Below, piece by piece: positions 1 through 6,739 of a stretch of DNA of 17,105 bases. The position numbers and the translations under genes are program-made. Source of the DNA: Syntrophaceae bacterium UBA1163 (GTDB taxonomy: Bacteria > Desulfobacterota > BSN033 > UBA1163); contig DBZJ01000109.1 in assembly GCA_002311635.1 (NCBI GenBank), forward strand, positions 1-17,105. Direction: 5' to 3'. The notes beneath the pieces are model-generated. The model did no database searches. It saw only the letters and a program-made list of their open reading frames with translations, and was not told the origin of the DNA. Positions within the stretch are counted from its first letter, which is position 1; each line of letters opens with the position of its first letter.

Positions 1-50
1 TTCCAAAGCTTTAGAATGCGCACATTTAAGGTTAGAGGTCATTGTCGTCG

Positions 51-215
51 TCACAAGGAATTCAATTCTTTCATGACATTGAAGTCTTCCAGTCTTACAT
101 TTAAAAGGTTGCGCTCTAAAGCTTTCTCACCCGCCTGTGTGTCCCGTTTCTCAGGATTTCTGCCACTTATCTCGATTTCGAGGTAAGGGGGATCAAAGAG
201 AAGAGTAAGGAGGAT
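51..215 (-). pseudogene. possible 5'-truncated gene remnant
   Basis: The minus strand is open for 54 codons before a TGA at 53-51 and reads plausibly as protein (residues such as DPPYLEIEISGRNPEKRD). It has no ATG, GTG or TTG except near its very end, and an in-frame stop lies just upstream at 218-216. If real it is the 3' end of a decayed gene or a repeat-derived sequence. It is divergent from tldE. The family is not recognised. Confidence 0.18.
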
Positions 216-222
216 TCAGAGG

Positions 223-1578
223 ATGATTGATAGGGAGTCTGCGGTTCATTTATTAAGAAAAGTGGTTCAAGAATCCGTTGCCGATCAGACGGAGGCCGTC
301 CTCCTGACGGAGGATTCCTCGCTCACCCGTTTTGCGGGTTCTGCCGTTCACCAGCACGTAGCGGAGAGAAACCAAACGGTCATCCTCCGGGTGGTTTTGA
401 GGAAAAAGATTGCCGTGGTCACAACCAATATCCTTCGGCCCTCTTCGTTAAGAAAATCTCTTCAGAAGGCCATTGCCCTGGCCAAGGTTCAACAGGCCAA
501 CGATGAATTTGTTTCTTTGCCGGGGCCCGAATCCCTTCCCGAGACGAAAACCTTTTTTGAGAACATCAGCCGCCTCACACCCGGTACCAAGGTGAGGATG
601 ATCAAAAAGTTGTTGAGGCGGGTGAAAGAAAAGGGGTGTAGAGGCTCTGGCGCCTTTTCGAACGGAGAGGTTGAGATGGCTGTAGTCAATTCCCTTGGGG
701 TGGAGGCCTATCAGAGATTTTCCGACCTGTTCCTTCATCTCATCGTGGAAAATGAGAAAAGTTCCGGCTATGCGAGTTTTGTGGCAAGGGACCCTGATCG
801 ATTGGATGCTGATTCTTTGGCCCAAGAAGCAATCCGGAAGACATCCAAAGAGGAACCGATTCAGGTGGAGCCGGGAGAGTATGAGGTTATTTTAGAGCCT
901 TATGCGGTGAGTGAGCTCTTATCGTTCCTGGGCTATCTGGGTTTTCATGCGTTGGCTGTCCAGGAAGGTCGAAGTTTTTTTTCCAACCGGTTCGGGGAAA
1001 AAATGGTGGATGAAAAGGTGACCGTTTACGATGACGGGCTTGACCCGGAAGGATTGCAAGTTCCTTTCGACTTCGAAGGCATTGCGAAGAAGAGGGTCAC
1101 CTTTTTTGACAGAGGGGTGGCGAAAGGAGTGACCTACGATTCTTTCACTGCAGGCCGGGAAGGGAAAAAATCTACCGGGCATGGCCTGATCGCGCCCAAT
1201 ACGGAAGGTCCAATCCCGATTAACCTTTTTATGAAGGGGGGAGAATCCTCTTTGGAGGAGATGGTCAAATCGGTCCGAAGGGGAATTTATGTGACCCGAT
1301 TCCATTACACCAATGTGGTGGAGCCGATGAAGGCCGTGATCACGGGGATGACCCGAGACGGGACTTTTTTGATTGAGGAGGGAGAGATCAAGAAACCGGT
1401 CAAGAATCTGAGGTTTACAGAATCCGTTCTGAAAGCGCTTTCTCGGGTGAGAGGCGTATCAAGGGATCGAAGGATTTGCTCTGAAGGGACGGTCTACTCA
1501 AGGCGTTTTGTTACCGGCACGGTGGCCCCTGCCGTCAAAATAGACGGATTCAACTTCTCGGGAGTGTCGGCATTATAA
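223..1578 (+). CDS. pmbA: TldE/PmbA family protein, metalloprotease subunit
   Basis: This 451-aa protein is the usual length for TldE (PmbA), the partner of TldD. In characterised systems TldD and TldE form a heteromeric metalloprotease that unfolds and degrades peptides, for example in microcin B17 maturation and CcdA antitoxin turnover. The N-terminal half is the typical mixed alpha/beta part with the 'RFAGSAVHQHVAERN' stretch near residues 35-50. The C-terminal half has the family's Gly-rich beta region (around residues 300-400: the TAGREGKKSTGHG segment, then an INLFMKGG segment). It lacks the HExxxH zinc motif present in the TldD protein at 2026-3471, as expected for the non-catalytic subunit. 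The ATG at 223 follows AAGGAGG at about 9 nt. The tldD gene lies 450 bp downstream on the same strand, now separated by a four-helix-bundle gene. Confidence 0.9.
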   Translation: MIDRESAVHLLRKVVQESVADQTEAVLLTEDSSLTRFAGSAVHQHVAERNQTVILRVVLRKKIAVVTTNILRPSSLRKSLQKAIALAKVQQANDEFVSLPGPESLPETKTFFENISRLTPGTKVRMIKKLLRRVKEKGCRGSGAFSNGEVEMAVVNSLGVEAYQRFSDLFLHLIVENEKSSGYASFVARDPDRLDADSLAQEAIRKTSKEEPIQVEPGEYEVILEPYAVSELLSFLGYLGFHALAVQEGRSFFSNRFGEKMVDEKVTVYDDGLDPEGLQVPFDFEGIAKKRVTFFDRGVAKGVTYDSFTAGREGKKSTGHGLIAPNTEGPIPINLFMKGGESSLEEMVKSVRRGIYVTRFHYTNVVEPMKAVITGMTRDGTFLIEEGEIKKPVKNLRFTESVLKALSRVRGVSRDRRICSEGTVYSRRFVTGTVAPAVKIDGFNFSGVSAL

Positions 1579-1586
1579 CACAACTT

Positions 1587-1617
1587 CGCATAGGGCATAG
1601 CGCAGAGCGCGTAGCGG
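1587..1617 (+). repeat. heptad repeat array A (left arm)
   Basis: About four degenerate 7-bp units of the form GCATAGG, GCATAGC, GCAGAGC, GCGTAGC begin 9 bp after the tldE stop codon. This is the left arm of an inverted pair with 1989-2010. Confidence 0.8.
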
Positions 1618-1627
1618 ATTCAAAACG

Positions 1628-1984
1628 ATGGTTAAGTTTAGATTCCAAGACCTAAAAATATGGCAATTATCAATTCAGATTGATAACGAACTCTGTGATA
1701 TAGCGGATAGACTTGAAGAGAAACGATTATTCCGTTTTGCTGAGCAACTCAGAGGGGCAGGAATGTCCATCTCAAACAATATAGCAGAAGGTTCCGGGTC
1801 TTCTTCTAAAAGGGAATTTAAACAGTTTCTAAATATGGCTCGCAGATCTGCTTTTGAGGTTGCCAATATTTTAATTCTGCTACAAAGCAGGGGTCTGGTA
1901 TCGAAAGAATCTTTGGATAAACTTTTAGACAAGCTTGATTATCTCGGTAGACAAATTACGAACTTTAGTAATTCTTTAAAATAA
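1628..1984 (+). CDS. four-helix-bundle protein (23S rRNA IVS protein family)
   Basis: This 118-aa protein matches the small four-helix-bundle family first seen as ORFs inside 23S rRNA intervening sequences (TIGR02436 type), related in fold to the Avd protein of diversity-generating retroelements. Signature segments are visible: 'FRFQDLKIWQLSIQI' at residues 4-18, the central 'RGAGMSISNNIAEGSGSSS' followed by 'KREFKQFLNMARRSAFEV', and a C-terminal Leu-rich amphipathic helix. The length is normal and the gene appears intact. Its molecular function is not established; the family is basic and suspected to bind nucleic acid. It is co-directional with tldE and tldD, has no convincing ribosome site, and is enclosed by inverted heptad repeats. 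A truncated relative lies at 9128-9238. Confidence 0.88.
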   Translation: MVKFRFQDLKIWQLSIQIDNELCDIADRLEEKRLFRFAEQLRGAGMSISNNIAEGSGSSSKREFKQFLNMARRSAFEVANILILLQSRGLVSKESLDKLLDKLDYLGRQITNFSNSLK

Positions 1985-1988
1985 TTTT

Positions 1989-2010
1989 CGTTATGCGCTA
2001 TGCGCTATGC
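1989..2010 (-). repeat. heptad repeat array B (right arm)
   Basis: Three units of GCGCTAT type, the reverse complement of array A, lie between the four-helix-bundle gene and the tldD ribosome-binding site (AGGAG at 2015-2019). The array ends 15 bp before the tldD start codon. Confidence 0.8.
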
Positions 2011-2025
2011 ATATAGGAGCAAGGT

Positions 2026-3471
2026 ATGAAGACGCTAGCACAAAATATTTTGGATCTGGCGAAGCTGAAAAAGGTGACCTATGCCGATATCCGCGTCGTC
2101 CGTCGCCAGAGTGAAGAGATCGAAGTGAAGAACGGGAAAGTAGAGGCTCTGACCCACGACGAGGATTTCGGCTTCGGAATCAGAGTCCTCTACCAAGGCG
2201 CATGGGGATTTGCCTGCAGCTCAAAAGTAACGAAGGGGGAAATGGGAGCAGTTTTTGCCAGGGCGCTGAAGATTGCCAAAGCCAGTTCAAAGATCAAAGG
2301 GAAGGAAATCGTTTTCCCGTCCGCTTCTCGCATCGTCGATCAATATAAAACCCCAATTTCTATCGATCCCTTTAGTGTCGCTCCTGAAATGAAACTCGGT
2401 CTTCTTCTGAAAGCCGACGAGATCCTGCGCAGAAATAAAAAAGTGAAGATCTCCGAAGCCTTCATGGGTTCTTATAAAACCGAGAAGACATTCGCTTCCA
2501 CAGAGGGTTCTCATATCGAGCAGGAAATTATCGAGTGCGGAGCAGGCATTTCCGCCACAGCCATTGAGGGAAGTGAGGTACAAGTCCGTTCTTATCCCAA
2601 CTCTTTTCGCGGGAATTTTTCCACGCAAGGTTATGAGTGGGTTGAGAAGTTAGCCCTTCAAGACAGGGCAGAAAGAATCGCCGATGAAGCTGCCCAGCTT
2701 CTTTCAGCAAAGCCCTGCCCGTCTAAGACAACCACCTTGATCTTAGATAGTTCCCAGCTGGCCTTGCAGATCCACGAATCCATAGGCCATCCCATTGAGC
2801 TGGATCGCATTCTCGGGACCGAAGCAAGTTATGCCGGCACCAGTTTCTTGAAACCCGAGATGGTAGGTCATTTCAAATATGGCTCAGAGCTGATCAATAT
2901 CGTTGCGGATGCTACCTGTCCCGGTGGGCTGGGAACTTTCGGCTACGATGATGAAGGGGTAAAGGCTCAAAGAGTTCCCATCCTTTCTAACGGGATATTG
3001 ACGAACCTATTAACATCGAGGGAGACGGCCCACCACCTGAAAAAAGAGAGCAACGGGACGATGAGAGCCGACGGCTGGAATCGTATTCCTCTAATCCGGA
3101 TGACGAATGTCAATCTGGAACCCGGAGCGTGGACATTGGATCAGATGATCGCGGATACGGAGGAGGGGCTTTTCTTAACGACCAACCGAAGTTGGTCGAT
3201 TGACGATAAGAGGATAAACTTCCAATTCGGAACGGAGATCGGCTGGGAGATCAAAAACGGTAAACTTGGTGAGATGGTCAAGAATCCGACCTACACCGGA
3301 ATTACTCCAAAATTCTGGAATTCTTGTGACGCGATCGGAAATGGAGATCACTGGCAGCTGTGGGGGACGCCCAATTGCGGCAAGGGAGAGCCTGGCCAGG
3401 TGGCGCACGTGGGACACGGCACAGCGCCTGCCAGATTCAGGAACGTTCAAGTAGGAGTGATGAAAGAATAA
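2026..3471 (+). CDS. tldD: TldD metalloprotease catalytic subunit
   Basis: This 481-aa protein is the usual TldD length. It carries the family's zinc motif HExxxH as HESIGH (His250, Glu251, His255) within 'LQIHESIGHPIELDRILG', and a downstream Cys at residue 451 ('WGTPNCGKGEPG') in the position expected for the third zinc ligand. The C-terminal 'GEPGQVAHVGHGTAPARFRNVQVGV' region is also typical. TldD with TldE forms a cytoplasmic protease that admits only unfolded or small peptides. The ATG at 2026 is preceded by AGGAG at about 6 nt spacing. The tldE partner lies upstream, so the two genes form one operon with an insertion between them. No truncation or frameshift is seen. Confidence 0.93.
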   Translation: MKTLAQNILDLAKLKKVTYADIRVVRRQSEEIEVKNGKVEALTHDEDFGFGIRVLYQGAWGFACSSKVTKGEMGAVFARALKIAKASSKIKGKEIVFPSASRIVDQYKTPISIDPFSVAPEMKLGLLLKADEILRRNKKVKISEAFMGSYKTEKTFASTEGSHIEQEIIECGAGISATAIEGSEVQVRSYPNSFRGNFSTQGYEWVEKLALQDRAERIADEAAQLLSAKPCPSKTTTLILDSSQLALQIHESIGHPIELDRILGTEASYAGTSFLKPEMVGHFKYGSELINIVADATCPGGLGTFGYDDEGVKAQRVPILSNGILTNLLTSRETAHHLKKESNGTMRADGWNRIPLIRMTNVNLEPGAWTLDQMIADTEEGLFLTTNRSWSIDDKRINFQFGTEIGWEIKNGKLGEMVKNPTYTGITPKFWNSCDAIGNGDHWQLWGTPNCGKGEPGQVAHVGHGTAPARFRNVQVGVMKE

Positions 3472-3475
3472 TAAA

Positions 3476-3536
3476 AATGACTAAAATGAGCTAAAGTGAC
3501 TGAAGTGAACTAGAGTGACTAAAGTGAGCTAAAGTC
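3476..3536 (+). repeat. degenerate AAAGTGACT/AAAGTGAGCT tandem array
   Basis: Six to seven alternating 9- and 10-bp units (AAATGACT, AAAATGAGCT, AAAGTGACT, GAAGTGAACT, AGAGTGACT, AAAGTGAGCT) start 4 bp after the tldD stop. An inverted copy is found at 3637-3653. This is a different sequence family from the GCGCATA arrays but has the same layout around a four-helix-bundle remnant. Confidence 0.75.
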
Positions 3537-3543
3537 AAGAATA

Positions 3544-3653
3544 ATGGACAACAAAGAATTTGCAAAGCTACTTGAGAGGAGAACAGGCGATTTTGGTGTC
3601 AGGATTATCCGGTTGTCGGTGAATTATTGGCAATCTTTAACTTTAGTCACTTT
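3544..3653 (+). pseudogene. internally deleted four-helix-bundle gene remnant
   Basis: From ATG 3544 the reading 'MDNKEFAKLLERRTGDF' followed by 'GVRIIRL' resembles the N-terminus of a second subtype of the four-helix-bundle/IVS family (these commonly begin with a K/E-rich segment, then ERT...F..RIIKL). The reading then shifts: in the +1 frame the next bases give 'GELLAIFN', which resembles the C-terminal helix of the same subtype. This fits deletion of the middle of the gene, leaving both ends between inverted repeat arms at 3476-3536 and 3637-3653. The frame stays open to 3888, but beyond 3653 it is antisense to a better minus-strand candidate. The match is by remembered family pattern, not by a search. 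Confidence 0.42.
3637..3653 (-). repeat. inverted copy of the AAAGTGACT repeat
   Basis: The reverse complement reads AAAGTGACTAAAGTTAA and shares the 12-mer AGTGACTAAAGT with the array at 3476-3536. It forms the right arm around the remnant gene. The stop codon of the possible minus-strand gene at 3643-3798 lies inside it. Confidence 0.7.
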
Positions 3654-3798
3654 CTTTTTTGGTGACGTCGATGGCATATCCTTCGCGAAAACCTTCCACG
3701 ACCTTCTCCACAACTTTCTGGGCGGCCTGAAAGATCTTTTTCAGCCCTTCCTTAAACAGTTCTTTCGCTTCTTCGATTTCTTCGTCGTCTTGTTTCAT
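3643..3798 (-). CDS. possible 51-aa acidic amphipathic helical protein
   Basis: ATG at 3798 on the minus strand opens a 51-codon frame ending TAA at 3645-3643. The product begins MKQDDEEIEEAKELFKEG and continues with a heptad-like KKIFQAAQKVVEKVVEGFREGY pattern, so it is predicted to be one long, charged amphipathic helix with no signal peptide. Composition and codon use look coding rather than random. There is no clear Shine-Dalgarno sequence: heptad array C lies immediately upstream. It points the same way as the TPR gene's operon, which is upstream of it, so it could be the last gene of that transcript. No family is recognised. Confidence 0.45.
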   Translation of the reverse strand: MKQDDEEIEEAKELFKEGLKKIFQAAQKVVEKVVEGFREGYAIDVTKKESD

Positions 3799-3811
3799 CG
3801 TCTGTTAAATC

Positions 3812-3842
3812 CGCATAGCGCACAGCGCATAGAGCATAGCGT
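3812..3842 (+). repeat. heptad repeat array C
   Basis: Four to five units of GCATAGC, GCACAGC, GCATAGA, GCATAGC type lie between the possible small minus-strand gene and the TPR gene. No inverted partner was found close by. A short imperfect repeat of CCGTAATC/CGCAATCC type follows at 3882-3905. Confidence 0.75.
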
Positions 3843-3904
3843 AAAATTCTTTGTATTTTTCCCTTATTCAGAAATAAGTATTCCGTAATCCGCAATCCGG
3901 AGTC

Positions 3905-4516
3905 CTATTTGGCCGGTAGCTGCATCGTTTTCATTTTCTCGATCTGGGCCCTTATCCGTTGGGCTCTTTCGCTGTTCGGATCCACTTTCAGGTATTCTTC
4001 CCATGCCCTGATCGCCCCTTTCAGATCGTGTTTGTCGTGAAGGAGGACGAGGCCAATATTGTAACGGCTGTTCGCATGCTTTGGATCGTTTTGGGCTGCC
4101 TTTCTGAACTCTTCGAGGGCTCTATCAAATTGCCCCAGTTTTCTATACATAATCCCCATATCTGTTCTGACATCCGGGTTATCAGGTTTGGCGGCAAGAT
4201 AATGGCTGTACGCCTCTATGGCCTCTTTCGGCTGGTCAGAATCGAAATAAAGGTCCCCTAACTCTTTCCAGGTTGGAAGGTTTTTAGGGTCTTTCTTGAT
4301 GATCTCTTCCAGGGTTTTGATCTGAGCAGCGACTTCCATCGAATTCCGGGCGGGAGATGCCGGCGCTGGAGCCCCTGGGGGAGCCATCTGGGGTTTTTGG
4401 ACCATGGCGGTCTTTTCGGCCCCTTTGATCATCCAGAGAATTCCCGCTACGGCTCCGCCGACGAATCCAACGACAAGAGCGATGACCACATACAAGATTA
4501 CCGTTTCTTTTTTCAT
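3905..4516 (-). CDS. membrane-anchored tetratricopeptide-repeat protein
   Basis: This 203-aa protein has an N-terminal membrane anchor (residues about 7-29, Gly/Val-rich 'VVIALVVGFVGGAVAGIL'), then a Pro/Ala-rich linker (residues 40-55, 'MAPPGAPAPASPA'), then at least three TPR units from about residue 65. TPR signature residues are visible in 'LPTWKELGDLYFDSDQPKEA', 'PDVRTDMGIMYRKLGQFDRA' and 'ANSRYNIGLVLLHDKHDLKGA'. The topology suggests a periplasmic TPR scaffold, as in CcmH/NrfG-like or YbgF-like helpers, but no specific function can be assigned. ATG at 4516 has AAGGAG 8 nt upstream. It is the third gene of a minus-strand set behind the receiver protein (81-bp gap) and the thioredoxin-like protein. 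Confidence 0.82.
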   Translation of the reverse strand: MKKETVILYVVIALVVGFVGGAVAGILWMIKGAEKTAMVQKPQMAPPGAPAPASPARNSMEVAAQIKTLEEIIKKDPKNLPTWKELGDLYFDSDQPKEAIEAYSHYLAAKPDNPDVRTDMGIMYRKLGQFDRALEEFRKAAQNDPKHANSRYNIGLVLLHDKHDLKGAIRAWEEYLKVDPNSERAQRIRAQIEKMKTMQLPAK

Positions 4517-4597
4517 TTAAGGTTCTCCTTTATTCCTCTATTCCTCAAAATTTTATCTTAAACGGACGGATTAGGCAAACGTAAAATGATTTTCAAG

Positions 4598-5002
4598 TCA
4601 GGTTTTCTGTGGCAGGGGAAGGAAAGATCGTGAGAGATGGTCGGAAAGCGAAGCGTTCAAGATTTCTTTGATCGGGTCAATGATGTAAGGTTTTTCTACG
4701 TAAGCCCAGGCCCCTTTCTCTTTGGCCGTCCTTGCCGTCTCTTCATTTCCCCTGGCCGTGATGACAATGACCCGAGGCGGAGGCTGAGCCTGTATCGCCG
4801 TTTCCAATACCTCCCATCCATCAGATTCCGGCATAATCAAGTCAGTGATGATGAAGTCAAAGTGCTGCGCTGTGGCTGCCTCGATGGCTTTCCTCCCGTT
4901 CTCAACCGAAACAACCTCGTAGCCCTCCTGGCATAGGGCCTGAGTCAGGGACCAGCGGATCAAATATTCATCATCGGCGACTAAAATCTTACAAGATTGA
5001 AT
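4598..5002 (-). CDS. stand-alone response-regulator receiver protein, apparent ATT start
   Basis: The protein is a single CheY-like receiver domain: acidic pair D10-D11 (KILVADDEY), phosphoacceptor D54 (IITDLIMPESDGWEV), the Thr in 'VIVITARG', and the Lys in 'YVEKPY'. It has no output domain, so it probably acts through a partner. The domain's first strand lies upstream of any ATG. Reading back in frame from the DDE motif, the only candidate start before an in-frame TAA (5017-5015) is ATT at 5002, set 7 nt after AAGGGAG. Starting there puts D10, D11 and D54 at exactly the same residue numbers as in the NtrC-type regulator at 9243, with which it shares DDEYLIRW. A TTG at 4963 would delete the acidic pair. 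The gene starts 26 bp after the stop of the thioredoxin-like gene (same operon). Confidence 0.85.
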   Translation of the reverse strand: MQSCKILVADDEYLIRWSLTQALCQEGYEVVSVENGRKAIEAATAQHFDFIITDLIMPESDGWEVLETAIQAQPPPRVIVITARGNEETARTAKEKGAWAYVEKPYIIDPIKEILNASLSDHLSRSFLPLPQKT

Positions 5003-5028
5003 GGCGGCACTCCCTTAAAAAACCTTTG

Positions 5029-5673
5029 TCACAGTCCGACACCCGGCCGGAGGTCCTTGAGTGAGGATGTAGCTTCGGTTGTCAGAAAGTCCTCGTGCTT
5101 CATCCCGAAGGCTTCAACCACTAAATCTGAAAGTGCCCTTGCGTCCGTAATCCCGCCCAGATGGGTCTGAACAATCTGAGGAGGACGATCCCCCTCGATC
5201 CTGACGGCAATAAAAAATGGGATTCTTACCTCTCCCAAAGCCTGGTGAATCTTGAAATCCTCGTCGGGGAAGATGGGAAAAGGGACATTATAGTTTTCCT
5301 TAAAGACCTCTATCTCTAAGGGACTATTCCCTGTCCCGATACCGATTAATTTCAGTTTGCCTTTTAGGTCTGGATTGTTTTCAATTTGACGATATATTTC
5401 ACCCATGGTCGCTACTGTACTTTGGCAGATAGGGCAATAGAGGTTGAAAATCTTAATCAGGACACCTTTTGATTTGATTTGGGGAATTTTAAAAAAGCCA
5501 TCTCCTGAAAGTCCTAAATATTTTTTTTCGTTCGAATCTTTAGGAATGGGAAGACGGATACCGGGGAGGCTTCCGCCTTTGACGGGAAATGAACCTTCAG
5601 CAAAGGCGGGAGCGTGAAGCCCCCAAGACAAAAAGACAATCATAACGGAATGAACTAACATCTTAATCGCCAC
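5029..5673 (-). CDS. secreted TlpA/AhpC-like thioredoxin-fold protein
   Basis: This is a thioredoxin-fold protein with a redox-active CxxC, C80-P-I-C83, following the strand 'GVLIKIFNLY', and a cis-Pro loop in 'EVRIPFFIAVRI'. It resembles TlpA/ResA-type periplasmic thiol-disulfide oxidoreductases, which reduce apocytochrome cysteines or protect against peroxide. An N-terminal signal peptide (hydrophobic 'VMIVFLSWGLHAPAFA') predicts export. I chose GTG 5673 because it has GAAGGAGAG 5 nt upstream and places the signal peptide at the N-terminus; an ATG at 5781 in the same frame would add 36 Arg/Cys-rich residues without a signal. An ATG at residue 5 is a possible alternative. It is the first gene of the minus-strand set. 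A role in cytochrome c maturation is only an inference from the heme-rich neighbourhood. Confidence 0.78.
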   Translation of the reverse strand: MAIKMLVHSVMIVFLSWGLHAPAFAEGSFPVKGGSLPGIRLPIPKDSNEKKYLGLSGDGFFKIPQIKSKGVLIKIFNLYCPICQSTVATMGEIYRQIENNPDLKGKLKLIGIGTGNSPLEIEVFKENYNVPFPIFPDEDFKIHQALGEVRIPFFIAVRIEGDRPPQIVQTHLGGITDARALSDLVVEAFGMKHEDFLTTEATSSLKDLRPGVGL

Positions 5674-5804
5674 GGATTCTCTCCTTCGTATTCTTTCTAT
5701 TCCCCAAGGTCCTTGCCCCGGTCGGCAACAAGGCCGATGCCCTTCACTGCAAAATTGGGGACGCCGCGATTTCGAGGACACCAGGATGCGGCATTAGGTT
5801 ATTA

Positions 5805-5818
5805 GCAAAATGTGTACC
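5805..5818 (-). promoter_or_regulatory. candidate sigma-54 promoter for the minus-strand operon
   Basis: On the minus strand the bases read GGTACACATTTTGC, giving the invariant GG (-24) and GC (-12) with the required 10-bp gap and a TTGC core. The -24 box is imperfect (GGTAC instead of GGCAC). The predicted transcript start is near 5793, giving a leader of about 120 nt before GTG 5673. Confidence 0.35.
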
Positions 5819-6044
5819 TTGGACAACCCTTCCCTTATAAATATTCTCAAATTGCTTAAGCCTTTGATATGAATCACTGTTTTTATTTCTTGCTGCTCCA
5901 GAGAATCCGGTAGAAAATGTTATTTGCTCAGATTAGGTTATTTCCCGCAGAAGGATGAGAGAATTTGCGCAATCCAGATTGCCTATTTCATATAACACTG
6001 GAAGAATTGTCGCTAATCCATGCGGCTCAAAAAAGTTGTAAGTC

Positions 6045-6073
6045 TTGACAGAGCGCCATGGTCGGGTCAAAAT
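6045..6073 (+). promoter_or_regulatory. candidate sigma-70 promoter for the 6098 gene
   Basis: A perfect -35 TTGACA at 6045-6050 is followed, 17 bp later, by CAAAAT at 6068-6073 (four of six matches to TATAAT). The predicted start near 6080 would give a short leader carrying the strong ribosome site at 6084-6091. Confidence 0.4.
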
Positions 6074-6097
6074 TATGGGGTAAGAAGGAGAGAAAAG

Positions 6098-6559
6098 ATG
6101 AAAAAAGCGATATGGATTTTGACTCCTGCATTGGTTTTTGCCATCGTGTCACCCGGCTTTTCGACGTCGTTTAAGGTTTATCCGGGAGCCAAGCTGGAGG
6201 CTGTTTACGAGGCAAAACAATCAGGAACCGGGCCCACAGCGACAAGGTCCCCCAAGGTGATCGTATTTACGACCAACGATTTGTTTGAAAACGTCGTCGC
6301 TTTTTACCGCGGTATTGCCCGAGAGTACAGGGTGCCAGGGATGGGAAGAAATCCCGTGAAACTCCCTTCGGGCCAGGAGCTTAAAGAAGCCTATTTTATC
6401 CTGGACGGCGCAAGCGACCTGAGCACCTCGGAGCATTGGATAAAGATTCAGCGGCCTTACTTGGACCAGGGCAACCCGGGAGGTCCTTTTTACGGAAAAA
6501 ATGAGAAAGCCCGCGATGTCACTGCAATTATCGAAGAAGACAAAAGAACTTATCACTAA
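6098..6559 (+). CDS. small secreted protein of unknown function
   Basis: This 153-aa protein starts at ATG 6098, chosen because AAGGAGAG sits 6 nt upstream and a clean signal peptide follows (MKKAIWILTPALVFAIVSPGFS, cleavage near residue 22-25). An upstream in-frame ATG at 6020 would bury the signal. The mature part contains 'FKVYPGAKLEAVYEA', a 'VIVFTTNDLFENVVAFYRGIA' segment and a C-terminal 'HWIKIQRPYLD'. The pattern 'YPGAK...FTT.D.FE.VVAFYK' recurs, as I remember, in short secreted proteins of delta-type anaerobes, but no function is known. No lipobox, no metal-binding cysteines and no second membrane segment are seen. The stop overlaps the stop of a weak minus-strand frame. Confidence 0.8.
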   Translation: MKKAIWILTPALVFAIVSPGFSTSFKVYPGAKLEAVYEAKQSGTGPTATRSPKVIVFTTNDLFENVVAFYRGIAREYRVPGMGRNPVKLPSGQELKEAYFILDGASDLSTSEHWIKIQRPYLDQGNPGGPFYGKNEKARDVTAIIEEDKRTYH

Positions 6560-6735
6560 GGGTGCCCCCGTTTCCTTGGCTCGCCGTAGACTTTGTTGAT
6601 CTCTTCACCATCCTGAGAACTCCGGCACGAACATAATTGCACGTAATCCTTGGTCAAATCGGAGGCACGGGCTTCAGTCTGCGTGAGCCTCTCCGGAAAT
6701 TCCAACAGGGCGTCAAACCCGCCGGAATTATTCAC
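6556..6735 (-). CDS. doubtful 59-aa convergent frame
   Basis: A minus-strand frame opens at GTG 6735 and ends TAG at 6558-6556, overlapping the last bases of the convergent secreted-protein gene. The product contains DALLEFPERLTQTEARASDL, then KDYVQLCSCRSSQDGEEINKVYG, which reads more like protein than random sequence. The GTG has only AAGG directly abutting it, and a short direct repeat (6740-6758) lies just upstream, so it may be a truncated remnant. No family is recognised. Confidence 0.25.
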   Translation of the reverse strand: MNNSGGFDALLEFPERLTQTEARASDLTKDYVQLCSCRSSQDGEEINKVYGEPRKRGHP

Positions 6736-6739
6736 CCTT

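Larger units (their letters stand above)
1587..2010. mobile_element. putative four-helix-bundle element with inverted repeat arrays
   Basis: An intact four-helix-bundle gene is bracketed by degenerate 7-bp repeat arrays in opposite orientation: GCATAGC-type units at 1587-1617 and their reverse complement at 1989-2010. The unit sits precisely between tldE and tldD, which would otherwise be adjacent co-directional partners. The same architecture with a decayed gene recurs at 9094-9225, and with a different repeat sequence at 3476-3653. No transposase and no target-site duplication were recognised, so calling it mobile is an inference from recurrence and position. Confidence 0.4.
5674..6097. other. 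divergent intergenic region, no gene seen
   Basis: About 420 bp separate the minus-strand thioredoxin gene from the plus-strand secreted protein. Nothing in either strand reads as a convincing gene. The region holds a candidate sigma-54 site facing left and a candidate sigma-70 promoter facing right, listed separately. Confidence 0.6.

Noticed and set aside
1587..1617. Heptad arrays as a CRISPR
   Set aside because: Units are 7 bp and contiguous, without 30-40 bp spacers or long identical repeats, and no cas genes are present.
3544..3888. 114-aa plus-strand frame downstream of tldD taken as one protein
   Set aside because: Only its first ~25 codons resemble a known family. The rest (Phe-rich FFGDVDG...) is antisense to a better minus-strand candidate and runs into a repeat array, so it is treated as a remnant.
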